A stretch of DNA of 64,000 nucleotides, taken from positions 36,432,446 to 36,496,445 of the forward strand of contig CM056724.1 in NCBI GenBank assembly GCA_029844215.1, read 5' to 3'. Under the pieces are notes generated by a model. The model ran no database searches. It had not been told where the DNA came from and was given only the letters and a program-made list of their open reading frames with translations. Source of the stretch: Przewalskia tangutica. Its lineage: Eukaryota > Streptophyta > Magnoliopsida > Solanales > Solanaceae. Shown one piece after another: positions 12,291 through 23,503 of this stretch; the first letter of the stretch is position 1, and each line of letters opens with the position of its first letter. The position numbers were made by a program, and so were the translations under genes.

Positions 12291-13447
12291 GCCGAACCTT
12301 CCATCTGCGCGCCTTGGTCGGATAGTTCTCGCAGTGACCTGCTGCCGCGAGTGTAACAAGCTCCCGCATGAGTACCACAACTCCCGTAATGGGATCTACC
12401 ACATCGAACACACCGAGAGGAAGGTCGTCTCGATCGTTAGCACCTCGCTACTCGAAGTCCAAGTCCCGGGCCCCGACACGCCAATACCTCGCTTCCTCAA
12501 GACGGTGTAGGAGTGCTCGACCGCCGCGCAAATCTAGTTCGCTGCCGAGGTCGCCCGCCCCGAGCTACCAAAAGACCGCTGCCCCGCCTTCTTCGCGATA
12601 TCTCGCCAACCCGCCGCCTCTACGCCTCACACCTGGGCGCACGAGCTGCGACGCGGCAATGTCCATGCCCGGCTGAAGAGTTACACCCGAGCAAGACTCT
12701 GCCAAGTAGTCATCAAGCCCTATGACGTAGCGGTGCACTCTGTCCTCCATATCTGCCACTAACGCGGGGACATACCGAGCCAACGAGTCGAACTCCACGT
12801 TGTACTCCCGAACTGTGCGCCCGTTCTGCATCAGCATCAAAAATCTGTCGGCTCATGCTCTCCTCATCCACGGAGGAAAGAAGTGAGTGAGAAATGCCTC
12901 TGAGAACTCGTCCCAAACAGCTAGAGGCGCATGCTCCACCCGGGACAGCTCCCATGAATCAAACCAGTCGACTGCAGTATCACGCAACCGATGTGAACCT
13001 AAGACCACTGACTCGGTCTCCGAAGCCTTGATCACTCTCATAATCCGTCAGAATCGCTTGATGAACTCCTCGCGGATCATCCTCGTGCCTCACCCATAGA
13101 ACTCGCGGTCGCAACTCGAAAGTCCCGGTCTCAAACTATCCGACTTCGGGTGAAGCAGTGTACTACTTCGAATCGAATCGATGCATCCAAATTTATCTCG
13201 TGCCTCGCCACGACCACGCTAATAATCGGGCCATCTCCTTGTAACCCATCTCCTCTCGCCAGCCGGGACCGAGGCTCGTGTACCGTGGCCTTAGTAGTCA
13301 CCGCTGCGCTTAAACCTCGCTGGGCCGGGCGTCGTGGAACTCGCCGTCACGTATCACTCGGGTAAAGGCCGGCTCGCCTCGTGACCTCTATGTCCTACTA
13401 GCGCCTCCCGCTTTGCCGCTTCTCGCCCGGTTGCTCATGCGAGGCAT
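12291..13447 (-). pseudogene. gag: Gag, unit 1, frameshifted
   Basis: Gag forms the virus-like particle. The likely start is the ATG at 13447-13445, matching 21556 in unit 2. The capsid core is visible in 12853-13041 (VLGSHRLRDTAVDWFDSWEL, then VWDEFSEAFLTHFFPP) and 12565-12840 (VREYNVEFDSLARYVPALV, MEDRVHRYVIGLDDYL). The zinc knuckle that is intact in unit 2 is present at about 12310-12350 but out of frame with one Cys lost. Several short deletions divide the frame. Confidence 0.85.
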
Positions 13448-13627
13448 AATCGTAAACAAAAGAAATTCATCGAGGGTCCAACTTATAACACGGCTATAAG
13501 GCACGATCTCGAGTGAGAAGAATGGAAACCAATCCTAAATATCTCGCACTCACGATTATTGGTGCGTGCACAACACACCGATAATCAAGACTCTACTAGA
13601 TACGGTCCAGACACTTTCCGAGGATTT

Positions 13628-13642
13628 AATCGCTCGATACCA
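13628..13642 (-). other. Primer-binding site, unit 1 (degenerate tRNA-iMet type)
   Basis: The minus strand reads TGGTATCGAGCGATT, four bases after the LTR end. In unit 2 the matching site is TGGTATCAGAGCAGTT, the full tRNA-iMet complement. Loss of the A and a changed tail here follow the same short-loss pattern as in the coding part. Confidence 0.8.
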
Positions 13643-15184
13643 CTTTTGTCACGACTCGCCTCGGTTCGGATCGTGCCTTACCCGGGCACCCAAGTAGACA
13701 TACATCAGAGTAACCAGCGGAATAGAAACTTGCAAATATGAACCAGTGTAAAATAAGAACAGTCTATCCAAAGAAAAGTTGCCTTTCGGCATGTATATAA
13801 ATACCAAAAGTGAACAGTTACATCCCAAGTTTACAACAGGACTACATACCTCTAAGAATGAAATCAACTATGACGGGACAGGGCCCCGTCATACCCTGAA
13901 TGTACATAAACCTACAATGACAGGGAAATCATACCCAAAAGACAAGCTCCGAGAAACTGGCTTTCCCAATGCAGAATAGTGATCCTGTGAGCGGGGATCA
14001 ACAACCGAGTACTTACCGCGGCATTTAACGCAGCCTCAAGGAGGTCGATAACAGTACCAAGTATGTGAAATCAGAAGTACCGATATATATAATTATAACA
14101 TTTTAAAACCAATTCACAAATATGTACGAAACAACGAGTTAACCGCATATAGTGCCACATCATAAACAAGAGCAAAAATAGATATAATGTAATCGTCTTT
14201 TCTAGGCCGCTAATGATCGGGCAAGGCTAATCGCCCATAGTATCATTATGCGAGCCTAATCTCGAACTCCCGCACCGTGATAGCCCCTAGGCCCGCATGA
14301 GGTATTCCTCGCATCGGGGTAGCTAACCCGCAGATCGCCCCGACTCGCATCGCATGGCCACATAAACCGCATGAGGTATTCTCGCGACGGGCGAACACAC
14401 CCGAGTGATCATCCCGAACTCCCGCAGCCCGCATAGGTCCCATGGACCCGCATGAGGTATTCCTCGCGACGGCGCTAACCCACATCATCGTAACAAGTCA
14501 GGAGGGTGAGTGATATAATACTAACACAACGACTTATCGTTAAACAACATAAGCACAACAAGAATAACCTACTTACACAATCGTCACAAGATACTAACAC
14601 ACGTAGCATCATAACATGTTTATCAAACCAACTTACCATACCTTCAACATCATTTCAAGCATTTGATAAACAAATAATTAAACCGTTTTTCTTATCTTTC
14701 TTAAGTCGTTATAGCTAGCTTCCCATAAAGCTAGTACAACACTTATACTTTTTATGAAAACCAAGTATTACTTTTCTTCCAAAATGATTCATAACTCTTT
14801 TTGAAATATTCAAGATTCTTATTAATTAGAACTCAAGTCCAAAGACATCAAAGTAAAGCCAAATTTAGTTTAACACACGTACGTCTACCGTACTATATAT
14901 ATATTTCACAAATATCATGCTCAAAGGGTTAGGAAGAATCACATACCTCCTCGGCTAAATCCACTTGCCAAGTCGGATATGTCGTGCGCAGAGTGTCAAC
15001 CTATAATAGTCAAAACACGCCTATCAACTTCTAGTTTTACGTGGGATTCTTCTAAGTAAGATTTCTCTTAGTCTACGAAAAATTGGGCAGCACCTCCCCC
15101 GTTTCTACTCAATTCTCCACCTTTTTCAAGGCCCGATAATAGTAACCAACATGCCATAAATAAGGCGCAATAATTCCGAAATTT

Positions 15185-15640
15185 AAAGAAGGGGATCACA
15201 CGCCCAAACAGAACGCGATTAACAATCTTCCCCTTAACAACAACAATAATTAAAGAAGGGGATCACACGCCCAAACGGAACGCGATTAACAATCTTCCCC
15301 TTAACAACAACAATAATTAAAGAAGGGGATCACACGCCCAAACGGAACGCGATTAACAATCTTCCCCTTAACAACAACAATAATTAAAGAAGGGGATCAC
15401 ACGCCCAAACGGAACGCGATTAACAATCTTCCCCTTAACAACAACAATAATTAAAGAAGGGGATCACATGCCCAAACGGAACGCGATTAACAATCTTTCC
15501 CTTAACAACAACAATAATTAAAGAAGGGGATCACACGGCCAAACGGAACGCGATTAACAATCTTCCCCTTAACAACAATGTAAATACAGTCCAAAGTAAA
15601 TACGGTCCAAAGTAAATACGGTCCAAAGTAAATACAGTCC
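15185..15640 (-). repeat. 67-bp (x6) and 16-bp (x4) tandem repeats in LTR B
   Basis: The 67-bp units start at 15185, 15252, 15319, 15386, 15453 and 15520; four 16-bp units follow, to 15640. This is one more 67-bp copy and one fewer 16-bp copy than LTR A. Confidence 0.95.
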
Positions 15641-16329
15641 TTAAGTTGGGGTCCTTGGCCAACTTTTACAATTTTACTTATCCAATTACTTCATTAGTCT
15701 TCCAACTTATATTCCAATCTTTATATAAGTTATAGTTTCTTTGTTGTTAACTTCTTAGTAAGTAATTGATACATTTTTACCATTTTAATGGCTAATATGC
15801 CAATTCTCCTTTTAACATCTTAACAAGATCCAAATCTTTCCTTATATCTCATACTCCATAATATACTTCCAATATATATATAATATCCAATATACATAAT
15901 AATCAATTTCACAAAGAGGTTAAGGTTCATTACCTCAAAATAGCCCAAAAATATCCAAGAACTTAAAGTCGCTCCTAAGCAAGTTTTAGTTCCAAATATT
16001 TGTGTTCCAAACCACCAGAAGTCACCCTTAGAAGTTTCTAACCAACTTCTATTCAAGAATTAACTCCAAAAAGTGAAGAACACTAAAGTTCCAAATCTGC
16101 CCACTCTCGGCTTTGTGAGGGTTTTGAGGCTAGGGGTGTGAAATCTTGTCTAACTCTTGGTTAATAATCTTCCTAATACATTAAGGAAGAACACTTATAA
16201 GTTTAAGAATTTTTGGACAATATTTGCTCAAGAAAAAGGGGGTGGGACGAGAGCAACTACGGAGGGAGAGAAAATATTTTCAAGTCTTGAAATGTTCTAA
16301 GTGTGAAAGATTTTCATCAACTAGAGGTG

Positions 16330-16339
16330 TTTATATAGG
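16330..16339 (-). promoter_or_regulatory. TATA box of LTR B
   Basis: CCTATATAAA on the minus strand, identical in sequence and setting to LTR A. As the 5' LTR of unit 1 this copy would drive unit 1. Confidence 0.7.
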
Positions 16340-16768
16340 ATAACCAAGGGTTAGGATTGAAACATGTGTATGGTATAGATGTGTTTGTGTAGGTTCCTTT
16401 GTCCACTTGTCCCACAAATGCCATGCAAGACTTTGACCATTTGACTTGCCCACTAACCTTGCAAAAACCGTCCACTATGCCATGCAAATGCCATGCAAGA
16501 CTTTGGCCACTTGTCTTGCCCACTAGTCTTGAAAAACGTCCACCCATGTCCACTTGGGGTGACACATGTCGCCCTCCTATTGGTCCAAAATATTTATCTC
16601 TCGAAAAAAATTCCATAATTGGTTAAAATATTGAAAACGTAAAATTTCCTTCACAAAGTTCGAAATATTTTCCGTCGGAAAATAATTCTTTCATTCTTAC
16701 CCTAATTAGGGCTTATACATTCGTACGTACGTTCTTACATACATACTCCGGAACTACGGGGTATAACA

Positions 16769-16803
16769 TTCTCCCCCCCTTAGAAACATTCGTCCCGAAT
16801 GTT
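16769..16803 (-). other. Polypurine tract and hairpin, unit 2
   Basis: The purine tract and the AACATTCG/CGAATGTT inverted repeat (16785-16803) are unchanged from unit 1, directly before the LTR B start. Confidence 0.8.
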
Positions 16804-16897
16804 CCTTCAAGATTCAATTAAATCAGATAACGACATAGTCCCTCATAACTTGAACAATTTGCAAATGCCACATATGGCCACAATAGAACACTTAAGT

Positions 16898-17461
16898 TCA
16901 TACGACAATTAAAATTAACCAGTAGGAAAGTGAGTTACCTGGAGGTGTGGGGAATAAGTGAGGATACTTCTGCCTCATGTCCTCCTCCGCTTCCCACGTC
17001 ATCTCATCTCTGTTCTCGTTCCGCCATAAGACCTTGACGGAAGCCACATCCTTTGTCCGCAGTCGCCTAACCTGACGATCGAGTATCGCTATGGGAATCT
17101 CCTCATACGATAACCCCTCTGTCACCTGGACATCATCAATCGGGTGCACTCTAGACGGATCTCCGATACATCTCCTCAGCATAGAAACATGAAAAACCGG
17201 ATGTACTGCCTCCAGATCGGACGGCAGATCCAACTCATAGGCAACCTTGCCTACCCTACGGACAATCTGATAAGGCCCAATGTACCTTGGGCTGAGCTTC
17301 CCCTTCTTCCCAAACCTCATCACACCCTTCATGGGTGACACCTTCAGGAAAACCCAATCAGCAACCTCGAACTCCAAATGTCGACGCCGATGATCTGCAT
17401 ACGACTTCTGTCGACTCTGAGCTGTCAATAACCGCTCCTGGATAAGCTTCACCTTATCCAC
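16898..17461 (-). CDS. pol: Integrase C-terminal region with GPY/F module and chromodomain, unit 2
   Basis: This 187-codon open frame is the best preserved coding block of the window. Residues 31-50 (FEVADWVFLKVSPMKG) and 59-72 (RYIGPYQIVRRVGK, GPY at 62-64) form the chromovirus GPY/F module. Residues 122-170 (16952-17098) form a chromodomain: IAILDRQVRRLRTKDVASVK, then VLWRN and MTWEAEEDMRQKYPHLF, with the two Trp residues expected of the aromatic pocket region. Chromodomains of this kind direct integration to heterochromatin in the family. The start is only the first Met of the surviving frame; the true protein is a gag-pol fusion whose upstream part is frame-shifted. The stop is at 16898-16900. 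Confidence 0.85.
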   Translation of the reverse strand: MDKVKLIQERLLTAQSRQKSYADHRRRHLEFEVADWVFLKVSPMKGVMRFGKKGKLSPRYIGPYQIVRRVGKVAYELDLPSDLEAVHPVFHVSMLRRCIGDPSRVHPIDDVQVTEGLSYEEIPIAILDRQVRRLRTKDVASVKVLWRNENRDEMTWEAEEDMRQKYPHLFPTPPGNSLSYWLILIVV

Positions 17462-18300
17462 CGCTCACAACCAAGTCCGCCCGACTAATCGCACTCACCC
17501 ACATCAAACCATTTATCGGTGACTGCACTTCCTCCCATATAAGGCCTCATGGCGCCATCCGATACCGGAGTGGTAGCCGTTGTTATACGCAAACTCTACT
17601 AGAGGCAAATGATCCTCCCACTACCCTGAAATCAATAACACAGCTCGCAGATATCCTCGTTGTGCGGATAGTACGCTCTGCTGTCCGCTTGGCCCGAGGA
17701 TGGAATGCGATCGAGGTTCACTGCGCCCCTAATCCCTTCTCGAAAGACCTCCAGTTAGCCAAATTGGGCTCTCGTCCGATATGATAGATATAGGGACCCC
17801 ATGCAGTCTCACGATCTCTCGGATGTAAAGTCTAGCGTAATCCTCGGCCAAAAAAAGTCGTCCTGACGGGAAGAAAGTGGGCGGATTTCGTCATCCTGTC
17901 GACGATAACCCAAATGGAATCATGCTTCCTCTGAGTGCGAGGTAACCCTGTAATAAAGTCCATATTGATCACCTCCCATTTCCATGTCGGAATCTCTATA
18001 GCCTGCAACAACCCACTGTGCCTCCGTGCTCCACCTTACTGCAAAACTCGCATCGAGCAACAAACTCGCAACGTCCTCTTCGTGCCGCCCCACCAATGCA
18101 CAGATTCGAGGTCGTGGTACATCTTTGTCGACCCGGATGGATAGAGTAACGCGCGCCGTGCTTCCCTAGAACTCGCCGTCAAGTCCTGCAATATCCGGAA
18201 CACACAACCTGCCAAACCTTAGCACCCCATCGTGCTACTCGCGCGACCTTCCTCACGAAGAGCCGTATCTCGATATCGTGTCATAATCGGATCCTCATAT
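17462..18300 (-). pseudogene. pol: Integrase zinc finger and catalytic core, unit 2, heavily frameshifted
   Basis: Nucleotide similarity to 9350-10200 of unit 1 identifies the integrase zinc finger and catalytic core. No long frame survives: the segment matching NMDFITWLP is recognisable near 17960, but small deletions interrupt it every few tens of bases, including the CPSC motif near 18030. The contrast with the intact block immediately downstream (16898-17461) is striking, and suggests patchy damage or patchy sequence error rather than uniform ageing. Confidence 0.75.
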
Positions 18301-18380
18301 CGCCGCTTCTTCACCTCGGCGATGGAAGACTCGCAACCTCTCGAACCCAACCCCACTACTATCGAATCAATCAATCGGAC

Positions 18381-18798
18381 TCAAGGCTCGCTAGCCGATG
18401 TAACTCGCGACCATGCCCTCCTCTCTGGCTGCACATCTGATAGACTACCCATTGACTTACGACTAAGGGCATCTGCCACTACATTGGCCTTCCCTGAGTG
18501 GTATAGGATATCGACATCATAATCCTTGAGTAGCTCCAACCACCGCCTCGCCGCAAGTTCACTCCTCCGTGAAGATATACCGAGGCTCTTGTGGTGCGTG
18601 TAAATATCCACATGAACTCCATACAAATAATGTCTCCGGATCTTCGCGGAGTGAATCATCACGCCAACTCTAAGTCATGCGGGTAGTTCTTCTCGCTTCT
18701 TGAGCTGTCGAGATGCGTGCTATAACCCCCGCCTGCATCTACACACATCCAAGCCCGATGCCCGACGCATCACAATAAACTACATAGCCGTCTGGACC
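18381..18798 (-). pseudogene. pol: RNase H, unit 2, partly open
   Basis: RNase H removes the RNA strand during reverse transcription. The frame 18381-18662 shows HYLYGVHVDIYTHHKSLG and RRWLELLKDYDVDILYH, then ANVVADALSRKSMGSL, the C-terminal RNase H signature of Ty3/Gypsy elements. The usual YTDHKSL motif reads YTHHKSL, so the Asp is replaced by His. The part joining it to reverse transcriptase (18663-18798) is out of frame. Confidence 0.83.
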
Positions 18799-19830
18799 CT
18801 ATGGAAGAGTAAGAACTGGGGCGGTCGTCAATCTCTCCTTTAGTAACTGGAAGCCCTCCTCATAAGCATCCGTCCACTGAAACTTAGCTACCTTCTGAGT
18901 CAGCTTGGTCAAAGGTGCTGAAATAGAAGCAAACTTCTCCACAAACCTCCGGTAATACCCTGCAAGGCTCAGAAAGTTGCGCACCTCTGTCGGTGTAGTA
19001 GGTCTAGGCCAAGTATTGACTGCCTCGATCTTTGCCGTATCCACCCGAATACCATCGGCCCCGACAATGTGCCCTAGAAATGCCACCGAAGACAATCAAA
19101 ACTCACACTTCGAAAACTTGGCATACAACCGCTGGTCCCGGAGAACTCTCAGCACCGTCCTCAAATGCTCCGCATGCTCCTGCTCCAAGCGAGAATAAAT
19201 CAAGATGTCATCAATGAATACTATCACAAACGTATCCAAAAATGGCTTGAACACTCGGTTCATCAAATCCATAAATACTGCTGGAGCATTGGTCAAGCCG
19301 AAAGACATGACCCTGAACTCATAGTGCCCGTACCGGGTCCGGAATGCAGTCCTAGGGACATCCGTCTCCCTAACTCGCACCTGATGATAACCAGATCGTA
19401 GGTTTATCTTGGAGAAACACCTCGCACTCGCAACCGTCGAACAAGTCATCAATCCCGGGAAGGGGTATTCGTTTAATAGTCACCTTGTTCGGGCTCATGT
19501 CGACACACATGCGCAGCGTCCCATCCTTCTTCTTCACGAACAATACCGGCGCTCCCCAGGGAGAAACACTAGGCCTGATGAATCCCTTCTCCAGCAAATC
19601 TCTCAGCTGGTCCTTCAACTCTCTCAACTCGGCAGCTGCCATCCTGTATGGCAGAATGGATATAGGCCTAGTATCAGGCAGAATATCAATGCAAAACTCT
19701 ATCTCCCTCTCAGGAGGGATACCCGGGAGGTCGTCTGGGAACTCTCTGACTACTGGAACTGACTGAAGGTCTGGTATCTCGGCCTCAGTATCAAATACCC
19801 GAATGAGATGGTAGATATACCCCTTCTGAA
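18799..19830 (-). pseudogene. pol: Reverse transcriptase, unit 2: one stop, one frameshift
   Basis: The domain is nearly complete. The N-terminus (RPISILPYRM, GFIRPSVSPWGAPVLFVKKK, DGTLRMCVD) lies in the frame 19370-20098. The middle is in 19096-19452 (YHQVRVRETDVPRTAFRTRYGHYEF in two halves, MSFGLTNAPAVFMDLMN, catalytic FIDDILIYSR at about 19200-19218). The C-terminus (VAFLGHIVGADGIRVD, RNFLSLAGYYRRFVEKF) is in 18799-19095. A frame change lies near 19450. The stop TGA at 19096-19098 replaces the TGG (Trp) present in unit 1: a single G-to-A change on the coding strand. Confidence 0.9.
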
Positions 19831-20390
19831 CCATCTTCCTGGCCTTGAGGTAAGAAATAAACTTACCCCTCGGCGACACAGTGTTCCCCTCCCACTCGAT
19901 AACCGGCTCCCCAGGAAACTGGAACCGTACCAACCGCTTCCAACAGTCTACATTGGCGTAGCAAGAAGCTAACCAATCCATACCCATGATCACATCAAAA
20001 TCGGTCATATCCAACTTTATCAAGTCGGCTAGGGTCTGACGACTGCATATAGTCACTGGGCAAGCCCTATATACCCGCCACCTACCACCGAATCCCATCG
20101 GCGTAGCTACCTCGTGCGGTCTATGGACTCAGGCTCTATCCCTATCCTACTAGCAATATGGGGAGATATATAGGATAAGGTAGAACCTGGATCTATCAAG
20201 GCATACACGTCACAACAAGAAACTGATAAAGTACCTGTGATGACATCCGGTGACGCCTCGCAGTTGGCGGACATGGAATACATGCGTTCGAGGACCGCCG
20301 AACTAGACCTTTCCACAACCTCTGCCGCGACCTGCTGGTCCATGAGCAACCTGCCCTCCTGGGCGAGTAACTGTAGGAGATGAAGACCCG
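19831..20390 (-). pseudogene. pol: Aspartic protease, unit 2
   Basis: The active site reads YALIDPGSTLSYISPHI (DPGST at 20179-20193), within the frame 20107-20349. The flap and C-terminal segment (DLIKLDMTDFDVIMGMDWLA) lies in the neighbouring frame 19370-20098. The residues needed for catalysis are kept, unlike in unit 1, but a frame shift near 20100 separates the two halves. Confidence 0.85.
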
Positions 20391-21556
20391 ACTAAAGACC
20401 CTGTAGGCTGAACCCTACCATCTGTGCTGCCCTTGGTCGGACAGTCTCTCGCAAAGTGACCCTGCTGGCCGCAAGTGTAACAAGCTCCCGCAGTAGTACC
20501 ACAATTCCCGAAATGGGATCTACCACATCGAACACACCGGCGAAGGTGGTCTCGATCGTTAGCACCTTTGCTACCCCGAAGTCCAAGTCACTGGCCCCGA
20601 CTGCCTCAATACCTCGCCGCGAAGACGGTAGGAGTGCTCAATCGCCGCGTGCAAATCTAGTTCGCCACGAGGTCGTCGCCCCGAGCTACCAAAAGACCTC
20701 GCTGCCCCGCCTTCTTGGCGATATCTGCCAACCCGTCGCCTCTACGCCTCACACCCATGCGTGAGCTCGCACGCGGCAATGTCCATGCCCGGTGAAGAGC
20801 TACACCCGAGCAAGACTCGCGGTAGTCATCAAGCCTGTGGACGTGGCGGTGCACTCGTCCTCCATATCTGCCACTAACGCGGACATACCGAGCCAACGAG
20901 TCGAACTCCACGTTGTACTTCCCGAATCAGGCGCCCGACCGCCTCGGATAAAAATCGCTGCGGTTTCTCATCTGCGGAGGCAAGAAGTGAGTGAGAAATG
21001 CCTCTGAGAACTCATCCCAAACAGCTGGAGGCGCATGCTCCACCCGGGACAGCTCCCATGAATTAAAACCACGATCGCGGATCACGCGCCGATGTGAACC
21101 TAAGACCACCGACTCGGTCTCCAAGCTCGATCACTCTCATAATCCGTCAGAATCGCTTGATGAACTCCTCGGATCATCCTCGTGCCTCGACCCATAGAAC
21201 TCGCGGGTCGCAACTCGTAAAGTCCCGCAGTCTCAAACTATCTGACCTCGGGTGAACCACGTGTACTACTGGAACTGGAACTGATGCATCCAGCCTATCC
21301 TCGTGCCTCGCCACGACCCTGGCTAATAACTGGGCCATCTCCTTATAACCCATCTCCTCTGCTCCGGCCGCGGACCGAGGCTCGTGTACCGTGGCCTCGT
21401 GAGCCACCGCTGCGCTCTAAATCTCGCTGGGCCGGGCGTGGAACTCGCCGTGCAGGGTATCACCTCGGGTAAAGGCCGGGCTCGGGCCTCGTGACCTACG
21501 TGTCCTACTAGCGCCTCCGCTTCTTGCCCTTCGCCCGGTTGCCATGCGTGAGGCAT
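20391..21556 (-). pseudogene. gag: Gag with CCHC zinc knuckle, unit 2, frameshifted
   Basis: The start is taken at the ATG at 21556-21554, the first Met after the primer-binding site, at the same place as 13447 in unit 1. Capsid-core segments are visible in 20927-21124 (ETESVVLGSHR, VWDEFSEAFLTHFLPPQMR) and 20657-20911 (MEFDSLARYV). The nucleocapsid knuckle CYTCGQQGHFARDC (about 20440-20482) is complete. Deletions disrupt the regions between. The knuckle binds element RNA for packaging in this family. Confidence 0.86.
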
Positions 21557-21733
21557 AACTGGTAAACAAAAGAAATTCGTCAGAGGGGTCCAACTTATAA
21601 CACAGCTCTAAGGCACGATCTCAGAGTGAGAAGAATGGAAACCAATCCTAAATATCCTGCATTGGTGTGGTGCACAACACACCAATAATCAAGACTCTAC
21701 TATATACAGTCTGTAGACACTTTCCGAGGATTT

Positions 21734-21749
21734 AACTGCTCTGATACCA
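21734..21749 (-). other. Primer-binding site, unit 2 (tRNA-iMet)
   Basis: The minus strand reads TGGTATCAGAGCAGTT four bases after the GTCGTGACA end of LTR C. This is the classic initiator-Met complement used by Tekay/Del-type elements. Confidence 0.9.
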
Positions 21750-22134
21750 CTTTTGTCACGACCCGTTCCCGGGCCCGTGACTGGTGCCTTACCCGGGCAC
21801 CCAAGTAGACATACATCAGAGTAACCAACGGAATAGAAACTTGCAAACATGAACCAGTGTAAAATAAGAACAGTCTATCCAAAGAAAAGTTGCCTTTCAG
21901 CATGTATATAAATACCAAAAGTGAACAGTTACATTCCAACTTTACAACAGGACTACATACCTCTAAGAATGAAATCAACTATGACGGGACAGGGCCCCGT
22001 CATACCCTGAATGTACATAAACCTACAAAGACAGGGAAATCATACCCAAAAGACAAGCCTCCGGAGAAACGGGGCTTTCCCAACAGCAGAATAGTGATCC
22101 TAGGAGCGGGGATTAACAACCGGAGTACCTCTAC

Positions 22135-22151
22135 CTGCGGCATGAACGCAG
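22135..22151 (-). other. Conserved small hairpin CTGCG-7 nt-CGCAG in LTR C
   Basis: The inverted repeat CTGCGGCATGAACGCAG lies about 25 bases from a GATCC-type hairpin. The same pair is seen in LTR G (48424-48440 with 48458-48474) and, weaker, in LTRs D, F, H and I. See the corresponding finding. Confidence 0.65.
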
Positions 22152-23149
22152 CCCCCCGAATGAGGTCGATAACAGTACAGTATGTGAAATCAGAAAGTAC
22201 TGATATATATAATTATAACATTTTAAAACCAATTCACAAATATGTACGAAACAACCAAGTTAACCGCACATAGTTCCACATCATAAACAAGAGCAAAAAT
22301 AGATATAATGTAACTGGTCTTTTCTAGGACGCTAATGATCGAAGCAAGGCCAATCGCCCATAGTATCATTATGCGAGCCTAATCTGGAACTCCCGCATCG
22401 CATAGGCCCTAGGCCCGCGTGAGGTATTCTCGCATCGGGTAGCTAACGCGACATCGCCCCGACTCCGCATCCGCATGGCCACATAACACACGAGGTATTC
22501 CTCGACGGTAACACACCGAGTGATCATCCGAACTCCCGCACTCGCATAGGTCCCATGGACCCGCATGAGGTATTCCTCGCATCGGGGGCGGCTAACCCAC
22601 GGCATCGTAACAAGTCAGGAGGGTGAGTGATATAATACTAACACAACGGCTTATCGTTAAACAACATAAGCACAACAAGAATAACCTCCTTACACAAGCG
22701 TCACAAGATACTAACACACGTAGCATCATAACATGTTTATCAAACCAACTTACCATACCTTCAACATCATTTCAAGCATTTGATAAACAAATAATTAAAC
22801 CGTTTTTCTTATTTTTCTTAAGTCGTTATAGCTAGCTTCCCATAAAGCTAGTACAACACTTAAACTTTTTATGAAAACCAAGTATTACTTTTCTTCCAAA
22901 ATGATTCATAACTCTTTTTGAAATATTCAAGATTCTTATTAATTAGAACTCAAGTCCAAAGACATCAAAGTAAAGCCAAATTTAGTTTAACACACGTACG
23001 TCTACCGTACTATATATATATTTCACAAATATCATGCTCAAAAGGATAGGAAGAATCACATACCCGTTTCTACTCAATTCTCCACCTTTTTCAAGGCCCG
23101 ATAATAGTAACCAACATGCCATAAATAAGGCGCAATAATTCCGAAATTT

Positions 23150-23503
23150 AAAGAAGGGGATCACACGCCCAAACGGAACGCGATTAACAATCTTCCCCTT
23201 AACAACAACAATAATTAAAGAAGGGTATCACACGCCCAAACGGAACGCGATTAACAATCTTCCCCTTAACAACAACAATAATTAAAGAAGGGGATCACAC
23301 GCCCAAACGGAACGCGTTTAACAATCTTCCCCTTAACAACAACAATAATTAAAGAAGGGGATCACACGCCCAAACGGAACGCGATTAATAATCTTCCCCT
23401 TAACAACAATGTAAATACAGTCCAAAGTAAATACAGTCCAAAGTAAATACGGTCCAAAGTAAATACGGTCTAAAGTAAATACGGTCCAAAGTAAATACAG
23501 TCC
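23150..23503 (-). repeat. 67-bp (x4) and 16-bp (x6) tandem repeats in LTR C
   Basis: The 67-bp units start at 23150, 23217, 23284 and 23351; six 16-bp units end at 23503. With LTRs A and B the counts are 5, 6, 4 for the long unit and 5, 4, 6 for the short one. Confidence 0.95.

Larger units (their letters stand above)
13647..16768 (-). repeat. LTR B (shared: 5' LTR of unit 1 and 3' LTR of unit 2)
   Basis: It is 3122 bp with the same ends as LTR A. It has a primer-binding site on its left side and a polypurine tract on its right, so it closes both units. The GATCC/GGATC hairpin is at 13981-13999, the CATGAGGTATTC block at about 14250-14500, and the TATA box at 16330-16339. The 300 bases at 16317-16616 appear identical to 8216-8515 of LTR A, pointing to a very recent duplication or homogenisation. 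Confidence 0.9.
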
